DNA from: Mycobacterium lacus
GTDB taxonomy: Bacteria; Actinomycetota; Actinomycetes; Mycobacteriales; Mycobacteriaceae
DNA length: 64,000 nt
Assembly (NCBI RefSeq): GCF_010731535.1
Contig: NZ_AP022581.1
Coordinates: 1,373,952 to 1,437,951, forward strand
Reading direction: 5' to 3'
Within the stretch, counting starts at the first letter, position 1. Each line of letters opens with the position of its first letter. Shown here piece after piece: positions 1 to 13,056 of the stretch. The notes under the pieces were generated by a model. That model ran no database searches. It had not been told where the DNA came from and saw nothing but the letters and a program-made list of their open reading frames with translations. A program made the position numbers and the translations under genes.

Positions 1-958
1 CCAGCGCCAGCAGCGACGGCAGCTTCACCTGCGACGACACGACGATCAGGATCGACCCCGCCACCAGCATGCCCAACGGCTTCCAGTCCGCGGCGGGCCG
101 CCACGACGTGGGCATCACGCGTGGAGCGTCAACGCCGCGGAGCGCGAACTCGGCGCCCGTCAGCATCAGCCCGAGCATCAACGCCTCGTTATGGATGCCG
201 GCGACCAGGTGCATGAGCAGCAGGGGATTGGCCGCCCCCAGCCACAGCGCGCTCACCTCGGCGACGCCGCAGCGTCGCGCCAGCCGCGGAGTTGCCCAGA
301 CGATCAGGCCCACACCGATCAACACCACCATCCGGTGGCAGAGCACGGCGGCGACGATGTTCTCCCCGGTCAGGGCCGAGATGCCGCGCCCGATCCACAA
401 GAACAGCGGACCGTACGGCGCGGGCGTCTCCCGCCACAGGCTGGGGACCGACAGAGTGAACACGTGGCCAAGGCCCAGGCCCGACGCCGGACCCACCCGG
501 TAGGGGTCGTGTCCCTCCAAGGAGATCTGGCTCTGGGCCAGATAGGAGTAGACATCCTTGCTGTACATCGGCGGCGCGATCAACAGCGGCAGCATCCACA
601 ACAGCAGGGTGCGGTCCAGCTCGCCGCGCGACATCCGCCGGTTGCCCAGCGTGAATCGGCCGAGCATCAGCCAGGCCAGCGCCATCATGACCGCACCGGT
701 GGTGGTCATCGTCAACGACACCGTCTGGATTCGTGACGGCAGGTTGAGCAGGCGGACCCCGAACGTCGGGTCTTGGACCACGGGCCTCGCCCCGGCGCCC
801 AGGGAGCCGATCGCCATCAGGACGGTGCCGGTGGCGCCGAACAGGCGGGTGCGCGCAACCGCGGTGAGTTCGGCAGCGTCGAGGGGCGAACCCACCGCCT
901 GCTCGTCGCCGTGCAGGCTGGCGATCGACGAGCTCAGCGTGTGGTGGCGGGCTGCCAT
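1..958 (-). CDS. mptB: Alpha-(1->6)-mannopyranosyltransferase MptB (3' end outside window)
   Basis: This polytopic membrane glycosyltransferase (GT-C type) extends mannan chains of lipomannan and lipoarabinomannan using polyprenyl-phosphate mannose. The first ~319 residues are visible, starting at ATG 958. The N-terminus is soluble (MAARHHTLSSSIASLHGDEQ), followed by several hydrophobic segments and the loop PPMYSKDVYSYLAQ, whose acidic residue is typical of GT-C active-site loops. The gene diverges from sufR, which is the neighbour of mptB (Rv1459c) in M. tuberculosis. Identity rests on that synteny plus recognisable sequence. The C-terminal part runs off the left edge. Confidence 0.88.
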   Translation of the reverse strand, partial: MAARHHTLSSSIASLHGDEQAVGSPLDAAELTAVARTRLFGATGTVLMAIGSLGAGARPVVQDPTFGVRLLNLPSRIQTVSLTMTTTGAVMMALAWLMLGRFTLGNRRMSRGELDRTLLLWMLPLLIAPPMYSKDVYSYLAQSQISLEGHDPYRVGPASGLGLGHVFTLSVPSLWRETPAPYGPLFLWIGRGISALTGENIVAAVLCHRMVVLIGVGLIVWATPRLARRCGVAEVSALWLGAANPLLLMHLVAGIHNEALMLGLMLTGAEFALRGVDAPRVMPTSWRPAADWKPLGMLVAGSILIVVSSQVKLPSLLAL

Positions 959-1040
959 CAGAGCAGACTAGCGGCCTCGCCGTGTGACCAGCGCAACCCG
1001 CGCACAGGGCACCCTTCCTAGACCGATCGCGGGAATTGCG

Positions 1041-1057
1041 TCACACTGGTGTTGTGA
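1041..1057. promoter_or_regulatory. SufR operator overlapping the sufR start
   Basis: TCACACTGGTGTTGTGA is a palindrome with perfect TCACA/TGTGA arms. It contains ACACT-N5-TGTGA, the inverted repeat reported for M. tuberculosis SufR upstream of its suf operon (recalled from the literature). It covers the proposed GTG start at 1054, so bound repressor would block initiation and a leaderless transcript is plausible. Autoregulation of the whole suf operon is the inferred role. Confidence 0.75.
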
Positions 1058-1788
1058 AAATCACCGCGGGCTCGGCGACTGTTGCTGCGCCAGTTTCCGA
1101 CGGTCACACCCGTCGCGCTGTCGTGCGCCTGCTGCTGGAGTCCGGATCGATCACCGCCACCCAGATCGGTGACCGGCTGGGCCTCTCGGCGGCCGGGGTC
1201 CGGCGCCATCTCGACGCGCTGATCGAGGCGGGCGACGCCGAGTCGGTGGCCGCCGCGGCATGGCAGCAGATTGGCCGCGGGCGGCCCGCCAAGCGCTTCC
1301 GGCTGACGGCGGCCGGCCGGGAGAAGCTCGAGCACTCCTACGACGACCTGGCGTCCGCGGCCATGCGGCAACTGCGCGAGATCGGCGGTGAGGACGCGGT
1401 CCGGACGTTCGCCCGGCGGCGTATCGACGCGATCCTGGCCGGTGTCGAGGCGGCCGACGGCGCCGACGACGCCGCCGTGGAGGCCGCGGCCGAGCGCGTC
1501 GCCGATGCGCTGAGCAGGGCAGGTTACGTCGCCACCACCACCCGGGTCGGCGGGCCGATCCACGGTGTGCAGATCTGCCAGCACCACTGCCCGGTGTCGC
1601 ATGTCGCCGAGGAATTTCCCGAGTTGTGCGAAACCGAGCAGGAGGCCATGGCCGAGGTGCTCGGCACCCACGTGCAGCGGTTGGCGACCATCGTCAACGG
1701 CGACTGCGCTTGCACTACCCACGTGCCACTTACACCAGCGCCCAGCCCGCGCCGGGAAGCCACGAGCATCGAAGGAGCGTCCGCATGA
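1054..1788 (+). CDS. sufR: SufR, iron-sulfur-cluster-sensing repressor of the suf operon
   Basis: A winged-helix repressor of about 244 residues that heads the suf operon. The N-terminal DNA-binding domain ([20 protein letters not shown]) is followed by a cluster-binding region near the C-terminus with conserved cysteines in [16 protein letters not shown] and DCACTTH; in this family these hold a 4Fe-4S cluster sensing iron and redox or nitric-oxide stress. GTG 1054 is chosen because it lies within the operator and adjoins the first family-like residues; an in-frame TTG at 1036 is the alternative. The stop overlaps the sufB ATG (ATGA), so the two are probably translationally coupled. Confidence 0.9.
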   Translation: MKITAGSATVAAPVSDGHTRRAVVRLLLESGSITATQIGDRLGLSAAGVRRHLDALIEAGDAESVAAAAWQQIGRGRPAKRFRLTAAGREKLEHSYDDLASAAMRQLREIGGEDAVRTFARRRIDAILAGVEAADGADDAAVEAAAERVADALSRAGYVATTTRVGGPIHGVQICQHHCPVSHVAEEFPELCETEQEAMAEVLGTHVQRLATIVNGDCACTTHVPLTPAPSPRREATSIEGASA

Positions 1789-4367
1789 CCCTCACTCCCG
1801 AGGCCAGCACGACTGCCGCCGAGCCCCTGACCCAGCAGCAGGCCATCGCCTCCCTGGGCCGGTATGGCTACGGCTGGGCGGATTCCGACGTCGCGGGCGC
1901 CAGCGCGCAGCGTGGGCTGTCCGAGGCGGTGGTCCGCGACATCTCGGCGAAGAAGAACGAGCCCGAGTGGATGCTGCAGAACCGGCTCAAGGCGCTGCGC
2001 ATCTTCGAGCGCAAGCCGATGCCGAAGTGGGGCTCCAACCTCGAGGGCATCGACTTCGACAACATCAAATACTTCGTGCGCTCCACCGAGAAGCAGGCAG
2101 CGTCGTGGGACGATTTGCCAGAAGATATTCGTAATACCTATGACAAACTAGGAATTCCGGAAGCGGAAAAGCAGCGGCTGGTTGCCGGGGTAGCGGCTCA
2201 ATACGAATGTCTGGCGGGTGCCACCTTGGTGTGGACAGCCAACCGTGGTCAGGTCCCGATCAAGGAGATCGAGTGCGGAGATCGGGTGTTTGCTTACGAC
2301 GAGGAGGCCGAGCGATTCATCGTGGCCCCGGTCAAGGCGTCTGCGCAGACCGACACCCGGCTTACCTACGCGGTCAAGACGACCCGTCGCAGCATCCGCG
2401 CGACCGATAATCACCCGATGCTTGTGCTGCGTGACGAGCGCCAGGCTGGGAGGCAACGCGCCCGGTTTGCCCGGCGTTGGGTCACTGTGGGCGAGATCAA
2501 GCCTGGTGACTTCATTGCGGTACCGCGGACTGTCCCCAATTTTGGTGTGGCTGCTGAACTTCCGACTGTTGCCGGGTTGGCCGCGCCCGCGGCGACTTCC
2601 ATTGACCTGATGTGGCTGCTGGGCCTCTACATCGGCGACGGCAATCTGCATCTGTCGACGAAGACCTACCGTGTTCAGTTCGCTATCCCCGCAACCGATG
2701 TCGAGCTCCGGGCCGAGTTGACCCGGGTCGTGAAGAACCTATTCAGCCTGCGTTGCATTGAGGCTGACGAGTACCGAGTGGTCGTGAACTCAAAGGCGCT
2801 GACTGAGTGGATGGTCGAGTTGGGCTTCGGTGGATTGTCGCTGACTAAGCGGGTGCCGGACTGGGTATACGGATTGCCCGTCGATCAGCGGCTAGCATTC
2901 CTCGGCGGCTGGGTCGACGCCGACGGGTACGTACAGCCCGAGCGCAGCGGCTCCGTCATGTTGACGTGCGCGAACGAGACGTTGCTTGGTCAGGCTCGCG
3001 AGCTGGCCGAGCTGTCTGGATTGCGTGCGAGTGGGCCATGGTCATTCACCCAGCCCTACCGACACGCGCCTGAGCGCATGCAGATCGCGTGGCGGCTCGG
3101 TATTTCTGGGAACTTCGATCGGCTCGGGTGTCGGAATCCGAAGCGAACCGCGCGCTTTGGCCGTCGCCGTTACGTGCATTCGTCCAATGGCGCACACGGG
3201 ACGACGATTCGGGCACACACCAACGAATGGCTTGGCTTCGAGCGGGTCAAGTCGGTCGAGCCCTACGCCGTGGAACCGGTGTACGACATCGAGGTTGACG
3301 GGCCGCACAACTTCATCGCCGAAGGCCTGGTGGTACACAACTCCGAGGTGGTGTACCACCAGATACGGGAAGACCTTGAGGCCCAAGGGGTTATCTTCCT
3401 TGACACCGACACGGGTTTGCGGGAACACCCTGAGATCTTCAAGCGATACTTCGGCACGGTCATCCCGGCGGGGGACAACAAGTTCTCCGCCCTGAATACC
3501 GCGGTGTGGTCGGGCGGCAGCTTCATTGTGGTCCCGCCCGGTGTGCACGTGGACATCCCGTTGCAGGCCTACTTCCGGATCAACACCGAAAACATGGGTC
3601 AATTCGAGCGGACGTTGATAATCGTTGGAGAGAACGCTTACGTCCACTACGTGGAGGGGTGTACTGCTCCCGTTTACAAGTCGGATTCACTGCACTCCGC
3701 GGTGGTGGAGATCATCGTAAAGCCCGGTGGCCGTTGCCGTTACACCACGATCCAGAACTGGTCGAACAACGTCTACAACTTGGTCACCAAGCGGGCGCGC
3801 GCCGAGGCCGGCGCCACCATGGAGTGGATCGACGGCAACATCGGGTCCAAGGTGACCATGAAGTACCCGGCGGTCTGGATGACCGGCGAGCACGCCAAGG
3901 GTGAGGTGTTGTCGGTGGCGTTCGCCGGCGAGTACCAGCACCAGGACACCGGCGCCAAGATGCTGCACCTGGCGCCGAACACGTCGAGCAACATCGTGTC
4001 CAAGTCGGTGGCCCGCGGCGGCGGCCGCACCTCCTACCGCGGCCTCGTGCAAGTGAACAAAGGGGCGCACGGGTCCAGATCGAGCGTGAAATGCGATGCG
4101 CTGCTGGTGGATACGGTCAGCCGCAGTGACACCTACCCCTACGTCGACATTCGCGAGGACGACGTCACGATGGGCCACGAGGCCACCGTGTCGAAGGTCA
4201 GCGAGAACCAGCTGTTCTACCTGATGAGCCGCGGGCTGACCGAGGACGAGGCCATGGCGATGGTGGTGCGCGGCTTCGTCGAGCCGATCGCCAAGGAATT
4301 GCCCATGGAATACGCGCTCGAGCTCAACCGGCTGATCGAGCTGCAGATGGAGGGCGCGGTCGGATGA
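1785..4367 (+). CDS. sufB: SufB, Fe-S cluster scaffold subunit, precursor interrupted by an intein
   Basis: SufB forms the SufBCD scaffold that assembles Fe-S clusters; in mycobacteria SUF is the main such system. The 860-residue precursor comprises a 141-residue N-extein, a 378-residue intein and a 341-residue C-extein, so splicing gives a normal 482-residue SufB. The conserved cysteine of [12 protein letters not shown] is uninterrupted; from memory, the M. tuberculosis intein sits at that cysteine. The ATG at 1785 overlaps the sufR stop, and the end overlaps sufD by an ATGA. Codon usage changes around the intein (about 2110-3780) compared with the rest of the gene. Confidence 0.96.
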   Translation: MTLTPEASTTAAEPLTQQQAIASLGRYGYGWADSDVAGASAQRGLSEAVVRDISAKKNEPEWMLQNRLKALRIFERKPMPKWGSNLEGIDFDNIKYFVRSTEKQAASWDDLPEDIRNTYDKLGIPEAEKQRLVAGVAAQYECLAGATLVWTANRGQVPIKEIECGDRVFAYDEEAERFIVAPVKASAQTDTRLTYAVKTTRRSIRATDNHPMLVLRDERQAGRQRARFARRWVTVGEIKPGDFIAVPRTVPNFGVAAELPTVAGLAAPAATSIDLMWLLGLYIGDGNLHLSTKTYRVQFAIPATDVELRAELTRVVKNLFSLRCIEADEYRVVVNSKALTEWMVELGFGGLSLTKRVPDWVYGLPVDQRLAFLGGWVDADGYVQPERSGSVMLTCANETLLGQARELAELSGLRASGPWSFTQPYRHAPERMQIAWRLGISGNFDRLGCRNPKRTARFGRRRYVHSSNGAHGTTIRAHTNEWLGFERVKSVEPYAVEPVYDIEVDGPHNFIAEGLVVHNSEVVYHQIREDLEAQGVIFLDTDTGLREHPEIFKRYFGTVIPAGDNKFSALNTAVWSGGSFIVVPPGVHVDIPLQAYFRINTENMGQFERTLIIVGENAYVHYVEGCTAPVYKSDSLHSAVVEIIVKPGGRCRYTTIQNWSNNVYNLVTKRARAEAGATMEWIDGNIGSKVTMKYPAVWMTGEHAKGEVLSVAFAGEYQHQDTGAKMLHLAPNTSSNIVSKSVARGGGRTSYRGLVQVNKGAHGSRSSVKCDALLVDTVSRSDTYPYVDIREDDVTMGHEATVSKVSENQLFYLMSRGLTEDEAMAMVVRGFVEPIAKELPMEYALELNRLIELQMEGAVG
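2208..3341 (+). mobile_element. SufB intein with LAGLIDADG homing endonuclease
   Basis: An in-frame 378-residue intein. It begins with Cys1 ([15 protein letters not shown]), has the block B motif ATDNHP, two LAGLIDADG motifs (LLGLYIGDG near intein residue 137 and LGGWVDADG near residue 231), and ends with the block F/G sequence [16 protein letters not shown]...VVHN. The first C-extein residue is Ser. All catalytic positions for protein splicing (Cys1, block B Thr/His, His-Asn, Ser+1) are present. Both endonuclease motifs keep their acidic residue, so the element may still home. The insertion lies between extein residues QYE and SEVVYHQ. Confidence 0.95.
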
Positions 4368-5532
4368 CCGTCGCCCAGGGCTCTACCGTATTGAACAAGG
4401 GAGAGCTGTTCGCCTCCTTCGACGTTGACGCTTTCGAGGTTCCGCACGGCCGCGATGAGATCTGGCGGTTCACCCCGCTGCGGCGGTTGCGCGGCCTGCA
4501 CGACGGCTCCGCGCCCGCCACCGGTAGCGCCACGATCACCGTCAGCGGGGACCCCGGCATAACGGTGGAGACCGTGCGCCGCGGCGACGAGCGGCTTGGG
4601 CAGGGCGGCGTTCCCGCCGACCGTGTTGCCGCCCAGGCGTTTTCGTCGTTCAACTCGGCGACGCTGGTCACCGTCGGGCGGGACACGCAGGTCGCCGCTC
4701 CGGTGAACGTCGCCGTCGCCGGTCCGGGCGAGGGTGCGGTGGCCTACGGACATCTGCAGATCAGGGTCGACGAGCTCGGCGAGGCCGTCGTGGTCATCGA
4801 CCACCGGGGCAGCGGAACCTACGCCGACAATGTGGAATTCGTCGTCGATAACGCGGCCCGGCTCACCGTCGTGTGGATCGCGGATTGGGCCGACGACATG
4901 GTCCACCTCAGCGCGCACCACGCCCGGCTCGGCAAGGACGCGGTGCTGCGGCACGTCACGGTCACGCTGGGCGGCGAGGTGGTGCGGATGTCGGCGGGCG
5001 TGCGGTTCGCCGGAACCGGCGGGGACGCCGAGCTGCTGGGCCTGTACTTCGCCGACGACGGCCAGCACCTGGAGTCACGGCTGCTGGTCGACCACGCCCA
5101 CCCCGACTGCAAGTCTTATGTGCTGTACAAGGGTGCGCTGCAAGGGGATCCGGCGTCGTCGCTGCCCGACGCGCACACCGTCTGGGTAGGCGACGTGCTG
5201 ATCCGCGCCCAGGCCACCGGCACTGACACCTTCGAGGTGAACCGCAACCTGGTGCTCACCGACGGTGCGCGCGCGGACTCGGTGCCCAACCTGGAGATCG
5301 AGACCGGCGAGATCGTCGGAGCCGGACACGCCAGCGCCACCGGGCGTTTCGACGACGAGCAGCTGTTCTACCTGCGCTCGCGCGGCATTTCCGAAGAGCA
5401 GGCCCGCCGGCTGGTGGTCCGGGGCTTCTTCGGCGAGATCATCTCCAAGGTCGCGGTGCCCGAGGTACGGGAGCGCCTGACCGCGGCCATCGAACACGAA
5501 CTGGCCATCACGGAATCGAGAGCGACGGTTTC

Positions 5533-5536
<4 letters not shown>
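4364..5536 (+). CDS. sufD: SufD, Fe-S cluster scaffold subunit
   Basis: A 390-residue paralogue and partner of SufB in the SufBCD complex. The C-terminal beta-helix core is typical, including [20 protein letters not shown] followed by [20 protein letters not shown], a stretch shared with the end of SufB. The ATG overlaps the sufB stop and the stop overlaps the sufC start, indicating a single coupled operon. The length is normal for actinobacterial SufD. Confidence 0.95.
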
Positions 5537-8072
<2,536 letters not shown>

Positions 8073-8098
<26 letters not shown>

Positions 8099-8420
8099 CG
8101 AATTGCTCGCCGATGTCGAGGAGGCGATGCGCGATGTCGTCGATCCGGAGCTGGGGATAAACGTCGTCGATCTGGGGCTGGTCTACGGCCTGGACCTGGA
8201 AGAGGGCGACGAAGGACCCGTCGCGCTGATCGACATGACCCTGACGTCGGCGGCCTGTCCGCTCACCGACGTCATCGAGGACCAATCGCGCAGCGCGTTG
8301 GTCGGCAGCGGGCTGGTCAGCGATCTGCGGATCAACTGGGTGTGGAACCCCCCGTGGGGCCCGGACAAGATCACCGACGACGGGCGTGAGCAACTGCGCG
8401 CGCTCGGTTTCACCGTCTGA
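8073..8420 (+). CDS. sufT: SufT-like metal-sulfur cluster assembly factor (DUF59/MIP18 family)
   Basis: A 115-residue protein of the MIP18 family, assigned to Fe-S protein maturation. The family core DPELGINVVDLGLVYGLD is present, as is the reactive cysteine in LTSAACPLTDVI. It starts inside the 3' end of sufU and closes the operon. The convergent fadE15 ends only 14 bases beyond its stop. Confidence 0.93.
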
Positions 8421-8434
8421 ACGCGAAGGCCCTG

Positions 8435-10264
8435 TCAGAACGCGGCTTCGGAAACGCGCATGATGTCGTCGTCGATGGATTCGATGACGCTACGCAGTCC
8501 TGTCAGCTTGGGCAGCATGTTGTTGGCGAAGAAGGCCGCGGTTGCGATTTTGCCCTGATAGAACGGCTCGTCATCCTTGGACGGCGAGTTGGCCAACGCG
8601 GCATGTGCGACTTGGGCTTGCACCAGCAGTCGCCAGCCGATCAGCAGGTCACCGACGGCGAGCAGGTATCGCACCGATCCGAGCCCCACCTTGTAGATCT
8701 CGGTGGGGTGTTGCGCGGCGGACATCAGGTAACCGGTCAAAGCGCCGGTCATGGCCGTGACGTCTTCGAGCGCGGTTTGCAGCCGTTGGGCGTGTGGTTT
8801 CAGTGACGCGTCGCAGTTTTCGATGGTCTGGCTGATCTGGGCCGTCACGAACTGCAGAGCCTGCCCGTGGTCGCGCACGATCTTGCGGAAGAACAAGTCC
8901 AGCGCCTGGATCGCGGTGGTGCCCTCGTAGAGCGAATCGATCTTGGCATCTCGGATGTACTGCTCGATGGGATAGTCGGTGAGGAAGCCCGAGCCACCCA
9001 GCGTCTGCAGCGATTCGGTCAGGATTTCGTAGGCCCGTTCTGAGCCCACCCCTTTGACGATGGGCAGCAGCAGATCGTCGACGCGGTGCGCCATGTTGTG
9101 GTCCGCACCCGAAACTCGTTGCGCGACATCATCGTCCTGGTGCGCGGCGGCATAGAGATACAGCGCCCGCAGACCCTCGGCGTAGGCCTTCTGGGTCATC
9201 AGGCTGCGGCGCACATCGGGGTGGTGCATGATGGTGACCCGCGGCGCGGTCTTGTCGGTCATCTGGGTCAGGTCCGCGCCCTGCACCCTTTCCTTCGCAA
9301 AGGCCAGCGCGTTCAGGTAGCCCGTGGACAACGTGCCGGCGGACTTGACACCGATCGTCATGCGGGCGTGCTCGATCACGGTGAACATCTGCGCGATTCC
9401 GTTGTGCACGCCCCCGACCAGGTAGCCGACGGCGGGCACGTCGGTCGCGCCGAACGTCAGTTCGCACGTCGGGGACGACTTCAACCCCATCTTGTGTTCC
9501 AGCCCGGTGACGAAAACCCCATTGCGGGAACCAAGTTCAAACGTCTCGTGGTCGAAAAGGTAGTTGGGCACGTAGAACAGGCTCAGCCCCTTGGTGCCCG
9601 GCCCGGCGCCTTCGGGCCGGGCCAGTACCAGATGGAAAATGTTCTCGGCGGTATTGCCCACGTCACCGCCGGAGATGAACCGCTTGACGCCCTCGATGTG
9701 CCAGGTGCCATCGGGTTGTTCGATGGCCTTGGTGCGGCCCGCTCCAACATCGGAGCCCGCGTCGGGTTCGGTGAGCACCATGGTGGCCTGCCAGCCGCGT
9801 TCCACACCGGCCGCCGCCCACTGGCGCTGCTGCTCGTTGCCCTCGACGTAGAGCGATTGCGACAACACGGGACCCAAGTTGAAGAAACACGCCGATGGAT
9901 TGGCGCAGTAGATCATCTCGTTGACCGCCCAGGCCAGCGGCGGCGGCGCGGGCATGCCGCCGATTTCCTCGGCCAGGCCCAGGCGCCACCACCCGGCATC
10001 TTTGATCGTCTGCACGGTTTTGACCAATTCGTCCGGCACGCTGATGGCGTGCGCCTCGGGATCGAACACCGGCGGGTTGCGGTCCGCGAAGGCGAAGGAC
10101 TCGGCAATGGGGCCCTCGGCCAAACGGGCGGCCTCGGCCAATATTGTTCGCGCGGTGTCCACGTCGAGATCGCTGTAGCGTCCGGTACCCAGGACGGCGC
10201 CTATGTCGAGGACCTCGAAAAGGTTGAATTCGAGGTCACGGACGTTGGCGATGTAATGCCCCAA
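8435..10264 (-). CDS. fadE15: Acyl-CoA dehydrogenase FadE15
   Basis: A FAD-dependent acyl-CoA dehydrogenase of 609 residues, with the C-terminal extension typical of the long mycobacterial FadE5/FadE15 group. Features include the flavin/substrate region ([19 protein letters not shown]), FISGGD and the C-terminal ETLQTLGG-like stretch ([20 protein letters not shown]). The TTG at 10264 is chosen because it gives the family N-terminus ([13 protein letters not shown]) and is preceded by AAGGGAAG; an in-frame ATG at 10294 would add ten residues. It is the likely Rv1467c orthologue, acting in fatty-acid beta-oxidation with unknown chain preference. Confidence 0.92.
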   Translation of the reverse strand: MGHYIANVRDLEFNLFEVLDIGAVLGTGRYSDLDVDTARTILAEAARLAEGPIAESFAFADRNPPVFDPEAHAISVPDELVKTVQTIKDAGWWRLGLAEEIGGMPAPPPLAWAVNEMIYCANPSACFFNLGPVLSQSLYVEGNEQQRQWAAAGVERGWQATMVLTEPDAGSDVGAGRTKAIEQPDGTWHIEGVKRFISGGDVGNTAENIFHLVLARPEGAGPGTKGLSLFYVPNYLFDHETFELGSRNGVFVTGLEHKMGLKSSPTCELTFGATDVPAVGYLVGGVHNGIAQMFTVIEHARMTIGVKSAGTLSTGYLNALAFAKERVQGADLTQMTDKTAPRVTIMHHPDVRRSLMTQKAYAEGLRALYLYAAAHQDDDVAQRVSGADHNMAHRVDDLLLPIVKGVGSERAYEILTESLQTLGGSGFLTDYPIEQYIRDAKIDSLYEGTTAIQALDLFFRKIVRDHGQALQFVTAQISQTIENCDASLKPHAQRLQTALEDVTAMTGALTGYLMSAAQHPTEIYKVGLGSVRYLLAVGDLLIGWRLLVQAQVAHAALANSPSKDDEPFYQGKIATAAFFANNMLPKLTGLRSVIESIDDDIMRVSEAAF

Positions 10265-10551
10265 TGCGCTTCCCTTCGCTCCGGCCGATTTCATCCCAAG
10301 TTTGGCCGACTCGGGAAAATGTACGCAACCGTAACCTGCCGCGGCGCCGGAGTCGCGGGACCTCGGCCGTCACCGTCCCCGTCGTCAATGGCGCCGTCTA
10401 AACGACCCGTCCCCACAACAACTTTTCATGAAGGCCCGGACGAACGGCTGAGCGCGGCCGTTACCGTGTTAGGGCGACGAAACGCCCACGGCATGGCGAG
10501 CTGTCGCTGGCGGCGCTCAACCGGCGCCGCGGAGGGCAGAGGAGGGCAGGC

Positions 10552-11697
10552 ATGGGCGGCTTTCGAGTCGGACTCGGCAATCAGATCGTCAATTCTCGAT
10601 ACTCTCCGACCTTGTTGGCCCGCGCCGACTACCTGACCGCGACGGCCAGCGGGATCGACTCGTTCTGGGTGGGAGACCATCTGAACGCCGTTCTTCCGCG
10701 GTCGATCGCGACACCCCGGTACCTCGGTGTCGCCAGACTCGTTCCCAAGATCGATGCCCAGCTCGAACCGTGGACTCTGCTGGGTCACCTTGCTTCGCGT
10801 AACCGGTTGGCACGACTGCGACTTGGTGTGGGGGTCACGGATGCCAGTCGACGCCTCCCGGCGGTCACCGCGCAGGCCGCGGCGACGTTGCATCTGATCA
10901 CGCGCGGCCGCGCGATGCTCGGCATGGGTGTCGGGGAGCGGGAAGGCAACGAGCCCTACGGCGTGGACTGGACAAAACCGGTCGCGCGGTTCGAGGAAGC
11001 GGTCGCCACGATCCGCGCCCTGTGGAATTCCAATGGCGAGCCCGTTTCGCGTGACTCGCCGTACTTTCCCTTGCGCAAGGCGGTGTTCGACCTGCCGCCC
11101 TACCGGGGGAAGTGGCCCGAGATCTGGATCTCCGCGAACGGTCCGCGGATGCAGCGAGTCACCGGGCGGTACGCCGACGCCTGGTTTCCGGGCTTGGTGC
11201 TGCGACCGAAAGACTATCCGCGGGGGCTGGAAGCGGTGCGGGCAGCGGCGTCCGACGCGGGGCGGGACCCTACATCGGTCACGCCGGCGATGGGGCTGTT
11301 CGTCATGACCGGACGCAGCCGAGACGACGTTGACGAGGCATTGCATTCCGACGCCGCAAAGACGTTCGCGCTCAACCTTCCGGGCACGCTGTGGGCGGAG
11401 CACGGCGTGCAGCATCCGCTCGGCGACAACTTCTCTGGCGTACAAGATTTGGTTCCGCAGACTCTCGATGAACAGACGGTGCGGTCGTACATCAGACGCG
11501 TGCCGGTGTCGTTGCTGAGGGACGGCATGCTCACCGGGACCGCAAACGAGGTCGTCGACCAAGCCGCCGAGTGGCGGGATCATGGTGTGCGCTATCTCGT
11601 CGTCTTCAACGCGAGTATCTTTCAGCCCAGTCTGCGCAGAGCCGTGGCCGCGACCGCACCGTTCTTCAACATCCTGCGCGGGCTCAAAAAGTTGTGA
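10552..11697 (+). CDS. LLM-class F420-dependent oxidoreductase, phthiodiolone ketoreductase-like
   Basis: A 381-residue luciferase-like monooxygenase-fold protein, expected to use F420H2. It closely resembles phthiodiolone ketoreductase (Rv2951c): [45 protein letters not shown] and the C-terminal ILRGLKKL are recalled in both. In the phthiocerol dimycocerosate locus that enzyme reduces a keto group of the lipid diol. Here the gene stands alone between fadE15 and a PE_PGRS gene, with no polyketide genes nearby, and I recall no counterpart at this place in M. tuberculosis. The actual substrate is unknown. Confidence 0.85.
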   Translation: MGGFRVGLGNQIVNSRYSPTLLARADYLTATASGIDSFWVGDHLNAVLPRSIATPRYLGVARLVPKIDAQLEPWTLLGHLASRNRLARLRLGVGVTDASRRLPAVTAQAAATLHLITRGRAMLGMGVGEREGNEPYGVDWTKPVARFEEAVATIRALWNSNGEPVSRDSPYFPLRKAVFDLPPYRGKWPEIWISANGPRMQRVTGRYADAWFPGLVLRPKDYPRGLEAVRAAASDAGRDPTSVTPAMGLFVMTGRSRDDVDEALHSDAAKTFALNLPGTLWAEHGVQHPLGDNFSGVQDLVPQTLDEQTVRSYIRRVPVSLLRDGMLTGTANEVVDQAAEWRDHGVRYLVVFNASIFQPSLRRAVAATAPFFNILRGLKKL

Positions 11698-11716
11698 AGC
11701 AACGGTAGGGCTGCTA

Positions 11717-12817
11717 CTACGTGCCGTTCGCGCCGTTCACGCCGAACAGCAGCCCCCGCTGGCCGCCGGTGCCGGGCGTGCTAAGTCCGTTGGCGTCGCC
11801 GCCGTCGCCGCCGTTGCCAATCAGCAGCGCGTTGCCGCCGTTGCCGCCATTGCCGGTGAGCGTCCCGCCATCGCCACCGGCCCCGCCGTTGCCGATCAAC
11901 CCGGCCTGGCCGCCGGTCCCGCCGTTGCTGGTCGTTCCGCCGCCGCCGCCGTGACCGCCGTTGCCGATCAAGAACCCACCGTTGCCGCCGGCCCCGCCGT
12001 TCCCGAAGGACAGAGAATCCCCGCCTGCGCCACCGTTGCCCAGCAACCAGGCTCGGCCACCCGCTGCGCCGCCGGCCGGGCCGGAGCCGCCGGCGGCCCC
12101 GTTGCCGAAGAACAGCCCGCCGTTGCCGCCAACGCCACCGGTCGCCCCGGCAACGCCGGCGCCGCCGGTGCCGCCGGAACCGAACAACAGAGCTGAGCCG
12201 CCGGCGCCTCCGCTGAAGCCCCCGGTATTGCCGACGCCGCCGGCGCCGCCGTTGCCGAAGAACAGCCCGCCGTTGCCGCCGGCGCCGCCGCTCGCGGCCG
12301 CTCCGCCCGCGCCGCCGGCGCCACCGAAACCGAGCAGGCCCGCGGAGCCGCCGCGGCCGCCGGCCTGGCCGGCCCCGCCATTCGCGCCATTGCCGCCGTT
12401 GCCGAACAGGATTCCCCCGTCCTCGCCGGCCTGGCCCGGCAGGGTGCCGTTGTTGCCGTCGCCGATCAGCGGGCGGTTGAACAGCGCCCGGCTGGGCGCG
12501 TTGATCAGGTCGAGCAACGGCTGCAGCGGGCCAACGCTGGCGGCCTCCGTGGCGGCGTAAGCCTGGGCGCCGCCGAACAGGGTCTGCACGAACTGCTCGT
12601 GAAACGCCGCGGCCTGGGCGCTGAGGGCCTGGTAGGTCTTGCCTTGCGCGCCGAAGAACGCCGCGACGGCGACCGACACATCGTCGGCGGCCGCGGCCGC
12701 GACCGAGGTCGTCTGCGCCGTCGCGGCCGAGTTGGCCGCGCTGATCGCGGAACCGATTCGAGCCAGGTTCCCTGCCGCCTCCGAAACGAACTCAGTGTTG
12801 GCGATCACGAACGACAT
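11717..12817 (-). CDS. PE_PGRS family protein (PE_PGRS29-like)
   Basis: A 366-residue PE_PGRS protein. The PE domain (about residues 1-95) begins [19 protein letters not shown]; the linker ends at [20 protein letters not shown]; the remainder is Gly-Gly-Ala/Asn repeats of PGRS type. PE proteins are exported by ESX-5 type VII secretion and are usually cell-surface associated. ATG 12817 has a strong ribosome-binding site (GGGGAGGTG). The position between fadE15 and ctpD matches PE_PGRS29 (Rv1468c). The domain ends in PGRS repeats with no C-terminal enzyme domain. Confidence 0.93.
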   Translation of the reverse strand: MSFVIANTEFVSEAAGNLARIGSAISAANSAATAQTTSVAAAAADDVSVAVAAFFGAQGKTYQALSAQAAAFHEQFVQTLFGGAQAYAATEAASVGPLQPLLDLINAPSRALFNRPLIGDGNNGTLPGQAGEDGGILFGNGGNGANGGAGQAGGRGGSAGLLGFGGAGGAGGAAASGGAGGNGGLFFGNGGAGGVGNTGGFSGGAGGSALLFGSGGTGGAGVAGATGGVGGNGGLFFGNGAAGGSGPAGGAAGGRAWLLGNGGAGGDSLSFGNGGAGGNGGFLIGNGGHGGGGGTTSNGGTGGQAGLIGNGGAGGDGGTLTGNGGNGGNALLIGNGGDGGDANGLSTPGTGGQRGLLFGVNGANGT

Positions 12818-13056
12818 CTCGCACCTCCCCGGTGAAGCGTCAGCGACAAAAGAATCTTATCGTGATTCGTCAGCAATGTTACCCATTCTTCACTTGTTTC
12901 AGGGTGAGTTGCGCAAACCGGCACGGAAGTCAATTTGCGTTGTGCCAGTGACCAATTCAATCGCATACCGCAATGCAATTGAGATACTTGGCGATCGCTG
13001 CGTCCCTAAACTCGGTTCATCCTGACGAACTCCCACCCCTTTGTGAGGCCGCCGGA

